Assembly: GCF_004770615.1 (NCBI RefSeq)
Contig: NZ_RQER01000011.1
Location: forward strand, 124,001 to 188,000
Direction of reading: 5' to 3'
DNA length: 64,000 bases
Source: Leptospira langatensis
GTDB taxonomy: Bacteria; Spirochaetota; Leptospiria; Leptospirales; Leptospiraceae
Position 1 is the stretch's first letter. Each line of letters begins with the position of its first letter. Of this stretch, positions 33,365-43,373 are shown in pieces. Position numbers and translations under genes: made by a program. The notes below the pieces were generated by a model. The model did not search any database. It was given only the letters and a program-made list of their open reading frames with translations, and had not been told where the DNA came from.

Positions 33365-35446
33365 CTATTTCAAGTTTTCTGCAACTAATTCGGCGATATC
33401 CTTTACCTTCACTTCTTCGATCTTTCCTTCTTGTTTTACACCGTCTGTGACCATAGTGATACAGAACGGACAAGCGGTCGCGATCGTAGTCGCTCCGGTA
33501 TCCAGAAGTTGCTTGGATCTCTTAAAGTTGACCCTTTCGCCATGCTCTTCCATCCACATCTGAGCTCCGCCGGCTCCGCAGCAGAGTCCTTTTGTATGGT
33601 GGTCGACAGGCTCTGCGAGTTTTCCGCCGGAAACCTTTTTGACTAGATCTCTTGGATTCTCGTAGTTGTCGTTATATCTTCCGATATAGCAGGAGTCGTG
33701 ATAAGTGAATTTGCCAGCATTTGCATCTTCTGCAACACCAACATCGATCTTTCCGTCTTTTGCAAGGTCATTGATGAACTCGGAGTGGTGAACGACTTCG
33801 AAGTTACCGCCGAACTGAGGATATTCGTTTTTGATCGTGTTGTAGCAGTGAGGACAAGCGGTTACAACTTTCTTCACGTTGTATCCGTTCATGGTGTCCA
33901 CGTTCGCCTGTGCAAGAGTTTGGTAAAGATACTCGTTACCACCTCTACGCGCTGAATCTCCGGAACATCCTTCTTCTGTTCCTAAGATACCGAACTTAAC
34001 ATCGGCCTTCTGCATAATTTTTACGAAGGACTGAGCGATTCTCTTGTTACGATCATCGAAAGCTCCGGCACATCCTACCCAGTAGAGAACATCCACATTG
34101 GAATCTTCTGCCATGGTTTTCACGCCTAAACCTTCTGCCCAATCCGCTCTGGAGTGCGCTGCAACTCCCCAAGGGTTGGAGTTATTCTCCATATTTACGA
34201 ATGCGTTTTGCAGTTCTGCAGGGAATTTGGACTCAGCAAGTACCAAGTGTCTTCTCATTTCCATGATCGCATTCACTTGGTTGTTTCCTACTGGGCAAGC
34301 TTCTACGCAAGCATAGCAAGTAGTGCAACCCCAAAGAGCTTCTTCGGAAAGTCCTTCGTATGTATTGATGACTCCGGTATCCAATGCGGCAACTGCGTCT
34401 GCAGCTCCTTCTGGATTGGAGGCTCTTACTTGAACAACCTCAGGCATCTTATCCATAAGAGCATGTTTAAGTTCAACAATGATAGCCTTAGGATTTAGAA
34501 CCTTGCCTGTGCGGTTTGCAGGACATTGCACTTGGCAGCGTCCGCACTCGATGCAGGAAAGTCCATCAAGCAGGTTCGGCCAAGGGAAGTCCTCTACTCT
34601 GTTCACTCCCCAGACAGCGGTCTCATCTTCCAAATTCAGTTTGGAAAGAGCGCCTTTCGGAGTATCGGATTGTAAGAAGTAGTTGAATGGCGCGAAGATC
34701 AAGTGTCCATGCTTAGAAGTTGGAACGTAAAGCATGAATGCAAATACGGAAAGAATATGCGTCCACCACATGATCTGGAAGACCAAGTCAGCGGAAGAAT
34801 ACTCGATACCGATCGCTTCCCAAACGGAACCGATTGCAGATGCGATCGGAGCGGCGTCATGGAACGGATCAGCATAAACTGCACCTACCGATCTTGCTCC
34901 TTCTCCCAATAGGGTGGAGAGCATGAGAACAGAGATCATTCCGATCACTACTGCGGAAGCAGGAGAATGAACGTCTAAGCCTTTTGCTTTTTGGATCCAG
35001 CGTCTCCATGCGAAGAAGCCAAGACCTACAAGCACCAGAACGGAAACGAATTGAAGAACGAATTCATAGTAATAATTCGCAGTCTCTCCGAATACGCTTC
35101 CGACTAAGGTGAATTTGTAAGGATCATCCAAAGCATATCCGAATACGCCAGAGATAAACTGACTAGTCGTATGCAATAAGTATGTTACGAATCCGTAAAA
35201 TACGAATGCGTGCATGATACCGCGTAATGGTTCTTTAAAGTTCTTCTTTTGTAAGATTACGTTCAGTAAGAAGCTTTTGATCCGAAATCCCCAGTTGCGA
35301 TGCTCTAGGAAGTTTTCGGTGCCTTGGGCCTTTCTTGCGTTAAAAACCAGATTGAGTCTGTAAAGAACGGCGCGTACGAACACAAAGTTCGCTACGGCAA
35401 ACAAGGCCGTGAAGATCACATGGAAGGCGATTTGAGAAATAGCCAT
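33365..35446 (-). CDS. Membrane iron-sulfur oxidoreductase with NarI-like and two CCG domains (EMO/HdrD-like)
   Basis: Residues 1-270 contain about six membrane helices with a NarI-like cytochrome b character. Then come two 4Fe-4S motifs (CIECGRCQVQCP and CTTCYACVEACP) and two CCG/DUF224 domains (GCAGAFDDRNKR through GCSGDSARR; then SCYIGRYNDNY through GLCCGAGGAQMW). This layout matches EtfAB:menaquinone oxidoreductase (EMO), which passes electrons from fatty-acid oxidation through electron-transfer flavoprotein to menaquinone. The divergent neighbour is a menaquinone synthesis gene, which agrees. Leptospira live on beta-oxidation of fatty acids. Confidence 0.82.
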   Translation of the reverse strand: MAISQIAFHVIFTALFAVANFVFVRAVLYRLNLVFNARKAQGTENFLEHRNWGFRIKSFLLNVILQKKNFKEPLRGIMHAFVFYGFVTYLLHTTSQFISGVFGYALDDPYKFTLVGSVFGETANYYYEFVLQFVSVLVLVGLGFFAWRRWIQKAKGLDVHSPASAVVIGMISVLMLSTLLGEGARSVGAVYADPFHDAAPIASAIGSVWEAIGIEYSSADLVFQIMWWTHILSVFAFMLYVPTSKHGHLIFAPFNYFLQSDTPKGALSKLNLEDETAVWGVNRVEDFPWPNLLDGLSCIECGRCQVQCPANRTGKVLNPKAIIVELKHALMDKMPEVVQVRASNPEGAADAVAALDTGVINTYEGLSEEALWGCTTCYACVEACPVGNNQVNAIMEMRRHLVLAESKFPAELQNAFVNMENNSNPWGVAAHSRADWAEGLGVKTMAEDSNVDVLYWVGCAGAFDDRNKRIAQSFVKIMQKADVKFGILGTEEGCSGDSARRGGNEYLYQTLAQANVDTMNGYNVKKVVTACPHCYNTIKNEYPQFGGNFEVVHHSEFINDLAKDGKIDVGVAEDANAGKFTYHDSCYIGRYNDNYENPRDLVKKVSGGKLAEPVDHHTKGLCCGAGGAQMWMEEHGERVNFKRSKQLLDTGATTIATACPFCITMVTDGVKQEGKIEEVKVKDIAELVAENLK

Positions 35447-35625
35447 AGTTTTTCAGGTTACCCTTTGTATTTGGATGGTCTTTCATAGCACCCTAAAGAC
35501 TGGGAAGCGCCCTGTCCAGGAAAAAAGAAGTTATAGTCGCATAGAGAGGATCCAACTGCGACTCTGTCGCAACAAATGAGAATCTAACCGAAAAAGGAGG
35601 TGCATTTTTGCGGAAATAGAAAATC

Positions 35626-36756
35626 TTGAAGACTAAGGAAGAAAACATTCCCTCCATGAGCCAAATTTTCCAGAAACATTCCACAGATCCTATATTAGAA
35701 AAAGCCTTAGATGGGGAAAGAATCTCTCCCCAGGAAGCCTTGGAATTATATAAAGAAGGAGACCATCTCAAGATCATGGCGACTGCCAGGACTTTGAGAG
35801 AAAGGATCCTTCCTTCTACGAGCGCGAGCTATACGATGTTTCGAGTAGTGAACTATACGAACTATTGCAATGTGGAATGCAGCTTTTGTTCCTTCATGGA
35901 TGAGATCGGGAATGGCAAGGGCTACGTTCTCACTAAAGAGGAGATCCTCGAGAAGATGGACTATGCGGTCTCAGAAGGAGCCGACCAGATGTTCCTGCAA
36001 GGCGGGGTCTATCCCGATCTTCCCTTCGATTATTATCTGGATGTGATCTCTTCCGTAAAGGCAAAGTATCCAGACATGCATATACGTGCCTTCTCTCCGG
36101 TGGAGATCATTAATTTGGAGAAGATCACAGGCAAACCTCTTTCGGAAGTATTACAGATCCTGAAATCTGTCGGTTTGGATTCCGTTCCTGGGGCAGGGGC
36201 CGAGATATTAACGGATCGTATGAGAAACATTATCTCTCCAAAGAAGGCGACTACGGAAGAATGGGTAAGAGCCATGGAGACCTGTCATGAAGCGGGACTT
36301 CCGGGGAGTGCAAACATCGTATTCGGTTCCGAAGAAACCCAAGAAGAAGTCATAGAGCATCTTACAGTAGTCCGTAACTTGCAGGACAGAACGGGTGGGT
36401 TCTTATCCTTCATTCCTTGGACCTTCCAACCTCAGACCAAGAGATTTAAAGTAAGAGCCGTCTCTACGATGGAATATCTGAAAGTCCTAGGGATCTGCAG
36501 GATCTTCTTGGATAATATTAAACATATTGAAACTTCTGTAATGGTGCTCGGAAAGGGAGTGGGCCAGCTCGCTCTCGTGAGCGGGGCAGACGATATTTCT
36601 TCCGTAGTGATCGAGGAGAATGTGCTTCGTTCTTTCGGACTAAAAACGGAGAAAGAGGCGATCAAATTCCTGAAAGAAGGCGGCTTCACTCCTAAACGTA
36701 GAGATCTGATGTACAATTACGAAAGATATGAGGGAAGGGAATTGTCCGCAGTTTAA
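35626..36756 (+). CDS. mqnC: Radical SAM cyclic dehypoxanthinyl futalosine synthase (menaquinone synthesis)
   Basis: The [10 protein letters not shown] cluster (CxxxCxxC) binds the 4Fe-4S of radical SAM enzymes. Sequence along the barrel ([55 protein letters not shown] and [10 protein letters not shown]) is of the MqnC/MqnE/CofH group, most like MqnC. The step closes the ring of dehypoxanthine futalosine. MqnE is the alternative. TTG 35626 is the longest start; ATG 35656 is possible. Divergent from the EMO-like gene. Confidence 0.82.
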   Translation: MKTKEENIPSMSQIFQKHSTDPILEKALDGERISPQEALELYKEGDHLKIMATARTLRERILPSTSASYTMFRVVNYTNYCNVECSFCSFMDEIGNGKGYVLTKEEILEKMDYAVSEGADQMFLQGGVYPDLPFDYYLDVISSVKAKYPDMHIRAFSPVEIINLEKITGKPLSEVLQILKSVGLDSVPGAGAEILTDRMRNIISPKKATTEEWVRAMETCHEAGLPGSANIVFGSEETQEEVIEHLTVVRNLQDRTGGFLSFIPWTFQPQTKRFKVRAVSTMEYLKVLGICRIFLDNIKHIETSVMVLGKGVGQLALVSGADDISSVVIEENVLRSFGLKTEKEAIKFLKEGGFTPKRRDLMYNYERYEGRELSAV

Positions 36757-36785
36757 TCCCTAAGTTCCGTTAAATAGAGGTTGGA

Positions 36786-37196
36786 ATGATAGATTCAAAG
36801 AATTATAAAATTCTAATGGGGATCGGGCTCAGTGCTTTTTTCCTTATTTTCTGGAATTGTTTGGCTACTCACCAAGAGAGGGTCATGATGGAGACCGGGG
36901 TAAGCGTAAAGACCTTGGGACCTCATAAATACCAATTCATCGCGATCGGAAAGGCCTCCCTCTCTTCAGTAGAAGACCAGGACGCTTTTAAAATGAAGAA
37001 GACCTCTTGTGAAGCGGCTAAATTGCAAGTCACCCAAAGACTGGACGAGCTAGAGCCGGAGCAGAAGCATAGACTCTTCTTCTTAGAGCAAAAGGAACAG
37101 AAGTATTTCGGGGACGGAGAATACTGCGAACTTACTTATATATACGAACTTCCTCCCGCCAAGAAGACGACGACCCCGGCGAAGGAACATTCTTAA
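36786..37196 (+). CDS. Small hypothetical lipoprotein
   Basis: The 136-residue product has a lipoprotein signal (LMGIGLSAFFLIFWNC, Asn before Cys) and a short soluble part with paired Cys (TSCEAAKL and GEYCELTY) that could form a disulfide. The middle resembles small spirochaetal surface lipoproteins of about 13 kDa: FIAIGKASLSSVEDQDAFKM then helical repeats. It ends with a Pro/Lys/Thr-rich tail. No family is recognised. Its 3' end overlaps the convergent diguanylate cyclase gene by 65 bases. Confidence 0.65.
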   Translation: MIDSKNYKILMGIGLSAFFLIFWNCLATHQERVMMETGVSVKTLGPHKYQFIAIGKASLSSVEDQDAFKMKKTSCEAAKLQVTQRLDELEPEQKHRLFFLEQKEQKYFGDGEYCELTYIYELPPAKKTTTPAKEHS

Positions 37197-38394
37197 TATT
37201 CTGCTTAGAAGCTTCTACAATAGTCACTCGATTTCTACCGGCGCCCTTAGAATTGTATAGCCCGCAGTCTATGCTCTGGTAGAGATCGTCGAAGCTAAAC
37301 TCCTCATCATACGGTAAAATTGCCGCGCCTATAGAAACTGTGATCCTCACCTGGGCTCCGTTCGGATCCAGAACGGAAAGTGGGTGGCTTTCCACTCCTA
37401 AGCGCAAGGATTCACAAAGTGTCTTTAAACTCTTAGGATCCACCGAGTCTAGAAGAACGCAGAACTCATCTCCGCCGATCCGAGCGCAAATATCGGTAGA
37501 TCGCACCCTGGACTTCATCACTGCGGATAGGGTATGCAAGGCCTCGTCTCCGACCCTATGGCCATACTTATCGTTGATATCCTTCAAATGATCCAAGTCT
37601 AAGATCACGAGCGCCATTTGGAATTTATGACGTTTGGCCCTTTTCTTAAAGATATCGAATTGCTCTATGAGGTATCTTCGATTGTACAGATCCGTTAAGT
37701 CGTCCAGATTAGAGATCATTCGGATCTGTAGGTTCTTGGCCTTTAATCTAAGAATGGCGCCGGAAAGTTTTCTCTTATCCCGGTAATCCATTGTCCTCCA
37801 GTAATTCATGATCACATTCCCGAAAGTACCTACGAATAGATACGTTAGCAGGATCGGGAACTCTTGCATTACCTCGACTGGCGAGTCTCCCAAGTAGCAG
37901 ACGCCTAAGAACAGCAAACAAAAGGCGAGGTTTGTGGCAACCGCAGTCGTTGTGGTGAGCCAAAGGAGAAGGTTCATGCTGAGTAAGATTGCGGATGCCT
38001 GGTGAAGATAGACATCGTAGTGGGCCTTATCTAAGTATAGAAATGGAAAGAATGAGATGAGTAGGGTAGAAGAGGTCCATACCTTATAGAATTCCAGTTT
38101 CTTGGGGACCCAATCCTTTTTACGGGCATGTCTCCATAAAAAAATCAAAGAAAGCACGATTAACGTGATCCTGCTCGATTGGAGAAGGATAAGAGATTCG
38201 TTTTCGAAGTCCCGTGAATTTGGCAGAAAATAGGTGATTAAACTGATTACGATACAAAGAGAATAGTGGGCCACCAAGGATTGTCGGATCTCACTCCAGT
38301 TGGTCTCTAAGAATCCTTGGGGATATCGATTGAAAAAGATCCGCTTAGAAAGAAGACGGATCCTTCGGTCTATGCCTGGGAACAACTTGAACAT
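37132..38394 (-). CDS. Membrane diguanylate cyclase (GGDEF)
   Basis: Six or so hydrophobic helices in residues 35-200 form a membrane sensory region. The C-terminal 170 residues are a GGDEF domain with active-site RIGGDEF, an intact inhibitory I-site (RSTD five residues before the motif), DLDHLKDINDKYGHRVGDEAL and VSIGAAILP. It should make cyclic di-GMP from two GTP. No EAL domain. The last 22 codons lie over the end of the convergent lipoprotein gene and fall beyond the GGDEF fold. Confidence 0.92.
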   Translation of the reverse strand: MFKLFPGIDRRIRLLSKRIFFNRYPQGFLETNWSEIRQSLVAHYSLCIVISLITYFLPNSRDFENESLILLQSSRITLIVLSLIFLWRHARKKDWVPKKLEFYKVWTSSTLLISFFPFLYLDKAHYDVYLHQASAILLSMNLLLWLTTTTAVATNLAFCLLFLGVCYLGDSPVEVMQEFPILLTYLFVGTFGNVIMNYWRTMDYRDKRKLSGAILRLKAKNLQIRMISNLDDLTDLYNRRYLIEQFDIFKKRAKRHKFQMALVILDLDHLKDINDKYGHRVGDEALHTLSAVMKSRVRSTDICARIGGDEFCVLLDSVDPKSLKTLCESLRLGVESHPLSVLDPNGAQVRITVSIGAAILPYDEEFSFDDLYQSIDCGLYNSKGAGRNRVTIVEASKQNIKNVPSPGSSSSWREEVRIYK

Positions 38395-38643
38395 TAGCTT
38401 TCATTTCCGCATGGAAGGCCTCTTTTGGAAACCTCCATAATAAGACCACGAATCGAATATAACGTTACTAGGAGCAAGAAAGAATCACAAATAAGGAAAA
38501 AAATTCTGGGTAAAAGATTGTCTTCTTTGGCAGAAGAAAGGAAATCCATATCTCAAGTGATAAAAATGCTACCTTGAGCAGTTGGATCTCCTACGATCCT
38601 TGATTCGGTTGTTGGCGAAGATTATCTAACTTGCTTGAGCTCG

Positions 38644-39477
38644 TCAAAGGACGGCGATCTTTCTTGGGTTCTTCGTAAGAACCTCAGGGATGGGAAGTCC
38701 TACTCCACCTAAAGAACGAACTTGCTTTCCATTGATATAGAGACGGATCCCTTTTAGGTCCAGATTTTCCAAAAGACTATAGCAGATCTCATCCACTCTA
38801 TCTTTCAAAAGTTCCGGTCCGGCTCCCGCTTCAAACTCAGGACCCAAGGAAAGTTTTAAGATCCCGTTTTCTACGGCATATTCTTTGGAATAATCCATCT
38901 TGGAAGGAAGAGCGTTCAGAACACCTTGGGTTTTCTCTTCTGCCGAGGGTCCTTTGGTAAGTTCCTTCAAGATAAATAGAACCTTGTCTCCTTGTGTGTG
39001 TTTTCGTTTCACTTCCACAAGTCTAGAATGGCTCTTGTTTCCCTTTCCAAAGAATTTCAGATAATAGAGTTTCACTTCTCCGGGAGAATGGTTCAGTCGG
39101 GACACCCCGCCAATGTTCGGGCGGCTCTCTTTTGGATTCTCCACCACGGGAATAAAGAGTTCGTCCGGATCGGAGGGATCTCCTTGGGAGATATCGTCGG
39201 ATGGCTGGTCCCCGTTTTGTAGTAACTCCGACAGGATCTCGTCTTCTGCCTGGTCCATGACCTGTTCGTGGGACTGTTTGCCTGGAGTTTGGGTGTTCGG
39301 GGGAAGCGGACTGTTCTTTCCGATCGTTTTAAAATGAGAGAAGAAGGAGGAAGGAGTTCCTTCTGCTTGCGGGCCGGAAGGAGAGACTCCTCCCGTGGAC
39401 TTATCCAATAAGACCAAAACGAATAGGGCACCCGTCAGGATATACAAGAGCGATTTGAGTTTATCCGATTCGGGCAC
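38644..39477 (-). CDS. GerMN-domain protein, single membrane anchor
   Basis: The N terminus has one transmembrane helix (LLYILTGALFVLVLLDKS, residues 10-27), then a Pro/Ser/Gln-rich linker (to about residue 120) and a C-terminal GerMN domain: LVEVKRKHTQGDKVLFILKE, LPSKMDYSKEYAVENGILKL and GIRLYINGKQV. GerMN occurs in spore germination protein GerM and in many non-spore formers, usually in cell-wall-linked proteins; the exact role is unknown. The start follows the HAD gene by 55 bases, which may share a transcript. Confidence 0.82.
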   Translation of the reverse strand: MPESDKLKSLLYILTGALFVLVLLDKSTGGVSPSGPQAEGTPSSFFSHFKTIGKNSPLPPNTQTPGKQSHEQVMDQAEDEILSELLQNGDQPSDDISQGDPSDPDELFIPVVENPKESRPNIGGVSRLNHSPGEVKLYYLKFFGKGNKSHSRLVEVKRKHTQGDKVLFILKELTKGPSAEEKTQGVLNALPSKMDYSKEYAVENGILKLSLGPEFEAGAGPELLKDRVDEICYSLLENLDLKGIRLYINGKQVRSLGGVGLPIPEVLTKNPRKIAVL

Positions 39478-39505
39478 AATGTAATTTTCGGCCGAAGCGC
39501 AAAGT

Positions 39506-39532
39506 GCCTTCTCTCTTTTTCGGAGAAAAGGC
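39506..39532 (-). terminator. Stem-loop directly after the HAD phosphatase stop codon
   Basis: GCCTTCTCTC and GAGAAAAGGC pair over 10 positions with one mismatch around TTTTTCG. It starts at the base after the TAA of the minus-strand HAD gene. There is no strong U run, so it may reduce rather than stop read-through into the GerMN gene. Confidence 0.45.
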
Positions 39533-40204
39533 TTAGAATAAGCGGTCTAGATCTTCTAATTGGGCTAGACTGACTTCCCAATCCGGAATTTCTCCCGCAG
39601 GCGCGTGCCCATAGGCACAGAATGCAAATGGGGTGCCATTCTTGCGAGCAGCCTCGTGGTCGGAACTCCTGTCGCCTATCATTAGGATCTCATCGGGAGC
39701 CAGGGAGTAATCTTGCAGATATTTTGCCACTATGTCCGGCTTGGTCTTGATCTCCACATTGTCCAGGACCACCACCGGATCAAATAGTTGTAGTATGTTC
39801 GACACTTTCAGGATGGTTTCAACATAAGGCCTTCTTCCGTTGGAGGCAGCTAGGATCTGATAGCCCTTATTCTTGAGGGAAGTGACCGTTTCGGTGACTT
39901 TCGGATAGAATTCACCTTCTCCTTGTAGTATCTTCGACACTAAAAGGTTCAGAACGGAGTCGGAGATCTTGTCTCTCTCGGATTCCTTTAGCTGGGGAAC
40001 CAGATTTAAAAAGATGGTTTTGACCGGTTTGCCGATTTCCAGCATGATCCTTTCCCGGTTGGGAACCTCGATCGGGATCCCGGAGTCCAAGGAGAATCTA
40101 CGGATTGCTTCGGCGTAGGTTTCGAGTATGATTCCTTCGGAAGAAAATAGGGTTCCGTCCACATCGAAGGCGAGGGCGCGGATTCGTTTCGGATTCCAAT
40201 CCAT
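39533..40204 (-). CDS. HAD-family phosphatase (phosphoglycolate/beta-phosphoglucomutase-like)
   Basis: Motif I is [13 protein letters not shown], motif [13 protein letters not shown], motif III Lys in [14 protein letters not shown] and motif [18 protein letters not shown]. The cap is inserted between I and II (subfamily IA). It is a cytoplasmic Mg-dependent phosphatase of unknown substrate. I choose ATG 40204 (MDWNPK) because an AAGGATGG ribosome site precedes it. It is divergent from the KamA-like operon across 78 bases, so a shared regulator is possible. Confidence 0.85.
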   Translation of the reverse strand: MDWNPKRIRALAFDVDGTLFSSEGIILETYAEAIRRFSLDSGIPIEVPNRERIMLEIGKPVKTIFLNLVPQLKESERDKISDSVLNLLVSKILQGEGEFYPKVTETVTSLKNKGYQILAASNGRRPYVETILKVSNILQLFDPVVVLDNVEIKTKPDIVAKYLQDYSLAPDEILMIGDRSSDHEAARKNGTPFAFCAYGHAPAGEIPDWEVSLAQLEDLDRLF

Positions 40205-40282
40205 TGCCTGCCATCCTTTTGCTTGGGGAAATCGGAGCATTCCTTTTTTGCTTCGCTTGATTTTCCCTGGCGAAAGGGAAGG

Positions 40283-41572
40283 ATGGGAAAAGAGTTCCGG
40301 ATGGAAGAGATCGTAAAAAAAGAAGGAGTTCCTGCATTGGAATCTCCCGAGGATGCAAGAAGAAGTCTGTATTCTTCATTAGATTGGAAGGATTACAAAA
40401 GCCAGCTCCAAAAGCGTGTTCGCTCCGAAGAACTGTATAAATACTTTCAACTTACCGGATCCGAAAGGTCGGGTATCCAAGATACCATTCGATTGAATGT
40501 GGGCGCGACCCCATATTATCTTTCTCTTTCTGATCCGAATGATCCGAACTGTCCTATCCGGAAGATGATCGTTCCAAGACAAGAAGAAGCGTTCTTCTCT
40601 TCGGAAGAAGCATTGGACCCTTTGCACGAAGAAGATCTTTCCCCGGTAAAGGGTCTTACTCATATGTATCCGGACCGAGTATTACTTTTTTCTAATCATG
40701 AATGTTCCGTGTATTGCAGACATTGCATGAGGGGGAGAAAGGTTTCCGATAGCTCCGAGAGGATGGACAGCGTGGACCTGGAACGCTGTTTCGAGTATAT
40801 CCGGGATCATTCGGAGATTTCGGATGTTGTGATCTCAGGAGGAGATCCTCTCAATCTTTCCGATGTCAAGATAGACTGGATCTTAGAGAATCTGGAAAGG
40901 ATCCCTCATATTAAGATCTGTAGGATCGGCACCCGTAATCCGGTCACTCTACCTATGAGGATCACAACAGAGCTTTGTAAGATCATAGAGTCGCATAATA
41001 CGGATCGTTTATCTGTTTTTTGTAATACACAATTCAATCATGAGAAGGAATGCACTCCCGAGGCTAAAGAAGCGATTCTCAGACTGTTGAAGGCCGGGGT
41101 CAGCGTGGGAAACCAATCTGTTATATTGCAAGGCATCAATGACGATGGGGAAGCAATGCTTCGACTCCACCGGAAACTTTTAGAGATGAGAATAAGGGCC
41201 TACTATATGTACGATCCTGAATTGATCCCTGGCTCTCGTGGGTTTCGTACGCCTCTTGCAAAAGGCATTCAAATTATCGAATATATGAGAGGAAAGATCG
41301 CCGGCATGGGGATCCCTCAGTTTGTGAACGATCTTCCTGGCGGAGGAGGAAAGATCACACTTGGTCCGAATTGGTATCTTGGATTTCATAGAGAAAGTCG
41401 GAACCATGTATTTCGCTCCGCAGTCAGAGGCACCTATCATTTGAGTCCTGAACCGGTAGGAAGCGAATATGATGATCTTTATCCTTCGTTGGATTTAGAG
41501 ACCTGGGAAAAAATCCGTGAGAATGCGTATTCCGCAAACCGAGGACTTCGCTTAGGACAGGGGGAATCATGA
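40283..41572 (+). CDS. Lysine 2,3-aminomutase-like radical SAM/PLP enzyme
   Basis: At 429 residues this is KamA-sized, longer than EpmB. The radical SAM cluster is C141-x3-C145-x2-C148 (CSVYCRHC). The PLP Lys is K357 in LPGGGGK. Both residues that in Clostridium KamA bind the lysine side-chain amine are present by alignment: D311 and D350. A two-residue insertion follows D311. The C-terminal zinc Cys cluster of KamA is missing. Likely reaction: alpha-lysine or a related amino acid to a beta-amino acid. ATG 40283 has a GAAAGGGAAGG ribosome site. The stop overlaps the next start (ATGA), so it heads a coupled operon. Confidence 0.85.
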   Translation: MGKEFRMEEIVKKEGVPALESPEDARRSLYSSLDWKDYKSQLQKRVRSEELYKYFQLTGSERSGIQDTIRLNVGATPYYLSLSDPNDPNCPIRKMIVPRQEEAFFSSEEALDPLHEEDLSPVKGLTHMYPDRVLLFSNHECSVYCRHCMRGRKVSDSSERMDSVDLERCFEYIRDHSEISDVVISGGDPLNLSDVKIDWILENLERIPHIKICRIGTRNPVTLPMRITTELCKIIESHNTDRLSVFCNTQFNHEKECTPEAKEAILRLLKAGVSVGNQSVILQGINDDGEAMLRLHRKLLEMRIRAYYMYDPELIPGSRGFRTPLAKGIQIIEYMRGKIAGMGIPQFVNDLPGGGGKITLGPNWYLGFHRESRNHVFRSAVRGTYHLSPEPVGSEYDDLYPSLDLETWEKIRENAYSANRGLRLGQGES

Positions 41573-42699
41573 CGCCTTCTTCTTTCCCCAGTGTTCTTAT
41601 CGTTGCCGATATCCAAAGCCCAAACTTTGAAAAGAAGAATATGCAGGAATGGGAAGATCTGGAATCCGTTTTAGAGATCCGATCCAAGTTAGAGGAATTG
41701 GGGGAGAAGGTGGAGATCCTAGAATCTCCGTCGAAGTTACTACAAAAACTCTCCGAATTTTCGGATCTTGCCTTCGAAGCTAGACCGGTTCTATTCCATT
41801 TGGTAGAAGGATTTCTTTCTAGGAACCGAGAAGCCTTATTGCCCAGCCTGGCCGAATTTGCAGGCTTCCCTCATACTGGGTCGGATGCATATGCACAAAC
41901 ATTGAGCCTGGATAAGCATCTTTCCAAGTTAACTGCTTCTTCCTTAGGGATCCCGACTGCTTCTTGGGGGATCTTAGAGATCAACTCTGTCGAAGATCCT
42001 ACAAAATTTCCCAATTCTCAATCTCCTCACCCCAACTCATCTTCTCTCATCGGCTTCCGAGGCTCGGGACTTCCTTCCGGATCTGAATTCCCGATCTTTC
42101 TGAAGCCCAGATTTGAGGGTTCGAGCCTCGGGATCGGGGAAGAAAATCAGATCATTGATATTTCCTCACTGCAAGAATTCTTAGATTCTAAATTACGCAC
42201 TCATTCTTCCTGGATATGGGAAACGTATTTACCGGGAGAAGAATGGACTGTGGCTGTGATCGGCTCGACTAAGCTTGGATACAGAGTAAGTTCTGTGGCT
42301 CGCATCGATCTGGAAGGATCTCCGGAAGAAGTGTACGGAGAGATCACTAAGACAAAACTCTCTATGCCGGAGAAATTGCATTTCGATCTAGACGAGAATA
42401 GAAGCCGATGGATACAGGAAGCATCTTTGGCCTTATGCAGATCAGTAGGAACATCCGGCGCGGTTCGCTTGGACTGGAAGGCGGATCGGAACGGGGTTCC
42501 TAATTTCCTGGAATGGAACCTGACTCCGGGACTTTCTTCGTATTACAGCAGTTATCCGATCTGTTATTCGATGGATTTCGGCTCCTATTCCCAACTACTT
42601 GCAGAATTATTAATGATCGCCAGAGAAGATTTTACTACGGAAAGATTTTCCTATTCCAGACAAAAAACAGAAAAAGAGACGGGTCCATATTCCAGATGA
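41569..42699 (+). CDS. ATP-grasp ligase, D-Ala-D-Ala-ligase-like
   Basis: The 376-residue protein shows a Ddl-type ATP-grasp layout: a pre-ATP domain with [20 protein letters not shown], the phosphate-loop [26 protein letters not shown] and the metal-binding [18 protein letters not shown] with Glu and Asn retained, then a PGLSSYYSS loop. Such enzymes activate a carboxylate as acyl phosphate and join it to an amine. The genes upstream and downstream both overlap it by ATGA, so the ligase probably uses or extends the amino acid made by the KamA-like enzyme. A role as the main cell-wall Ddl is less likely from this context. Confidence 0.8.
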   Translation: MTPSSFPSVLIVADIQSPNFEKKNMQEWEDLESVLEIRSKLEELGEKVEILESPSKLLQKLSEFSDLAFEARPVLFHLVEGFLSRNREALLPSLAEFAGFPHTGSDAYAQTLSLDKHLSKLTASSLGIPTASWGILEINSVEDPTKFPNSQSPHPNSSSLIGFRGSGLPSGSEFPIFLKPRFEGSSLGIGEENQIIDISSLQEFLDSKLRTHSSWIWETYLPGEEWTVAVIGSTKLGYRVSSVARIDLEGSPEEVYGEITKTKLSMPEKLHFDLDENRSRWIQEASLALCRSVGTSGAVRLDWKADRNGVPNFLEWNLTPGLSSYYSSYPICYSMDFGSYSQLLAELLMIAREDFTTERFSYSRQKTEKETGPYSR

Positions 42700-43373
42700 G
42701 TGTTTTTCGAGAAGAATTAATCCGACAGGTGGCCGAGCATCCGGTCCTGACTTCCAATTCCTGGTTGGAAGAAAAGGAAGATAGAATGGAGAGGTCCGAT
42801 CTCTTGCTTTGGCTCAAACAGGAATATTTTGTTTCTGTGGCCTTTGTGAATTGGTTTTTGCATACTGCGGCTCTTACGAATCATGTTCCTTCTAAGATCA
42901 TCCTCGTGCACAATATCTGGGAAGAATTGGGCGAAGGGAAAGAAGAGGATTCCCATGTATCTATCTTGCGAAAATTCCTCTCGGAAATGGGAGAAGTTGT
43001 AAGCGATCAGGATCTGCTTCCGGAAACGGAGAATTATCTTTCCTTAATGAATCGGATCACAACGACCGATTTTTATGCGGCCTTGGGAGCTCTAGGCCCT
43101 GCAAATGAATACCTTCTAAAATTGGAATATTCCAGAATGTATGCATCCTATCGGGATCTGAAATCGAGAGTCCCTCTTCCGGAAGGAAAATTCTTCCAAG
43201 TCAATTTGGAAGCAGACGAATCCCATGCGGAGAAACTATTTCGTCTGATCGAATCAGTCGCTACCGATCCGGAAAAACAGGATCGAGTGAGAGAAGGAAG
43301 TCGATTGGCATTGGACGCGAGACTCGTGTTCTACGAAGGATTGCAGAGAGTAGATCGAAAAGTCTTATATTAA
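42696..43373 (+). CDS. Heme-oxygenase-like (CADD/TENA-type) metal protein with one ligand changed
   Basis: The start is ATG 42696 inside the ligase stop (ATGA). The 225-residue all-helical protein has residues equivalent to five of the six metal ligands recalled for Chlamydia CADD: E80, H87, E138, D174 and H177, with spacing preserved. The first His of HxxxDxxH is Asn170. The family includes UndA, SznF-type N-oxygenases and CADD, which use a diiron or related centre for C-C or N-O chemistry. It is probably soluble and acts on the product of the two upstream enzymes. It overlaps the convergent DCC gene by 4 bases. Confidence 0.72.
   Translation: MSVFREELIRQVAEHPVLTSNSWLEEKEDRMERSDLLLWLKQEYFVSVAFVNWFLHTAALTNHVPSKIILVHNIWEELGEGKEEDSHVSILRKFLSEMGEVVSDQDLLPETENYLSLMNRITTTDFYAALGALGPANEYLLKLEYSRMYASYRDLKSRVPLPEGKFFQVNLEADESHAEKLFRLIESVATDPEKQDRVREGSRLALDARLVFYEGLQRVDRKVLY

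Noticed and set aside
40283..41572. EpmB (EF-P lysyl-modifying aminomutase)
   Set aside because: The protein is of KamA length and no efp or epmA gene is adjacent; an EF-P role is not excluded but not supported.
42513..42695. Upstream extension of the heme-oxygenase-like frame inside the ligase gene
   Set aside because: The ATGA start at 42696 gives ligand numbering close to CADD; the extension overlaps the essential end of the ligase.
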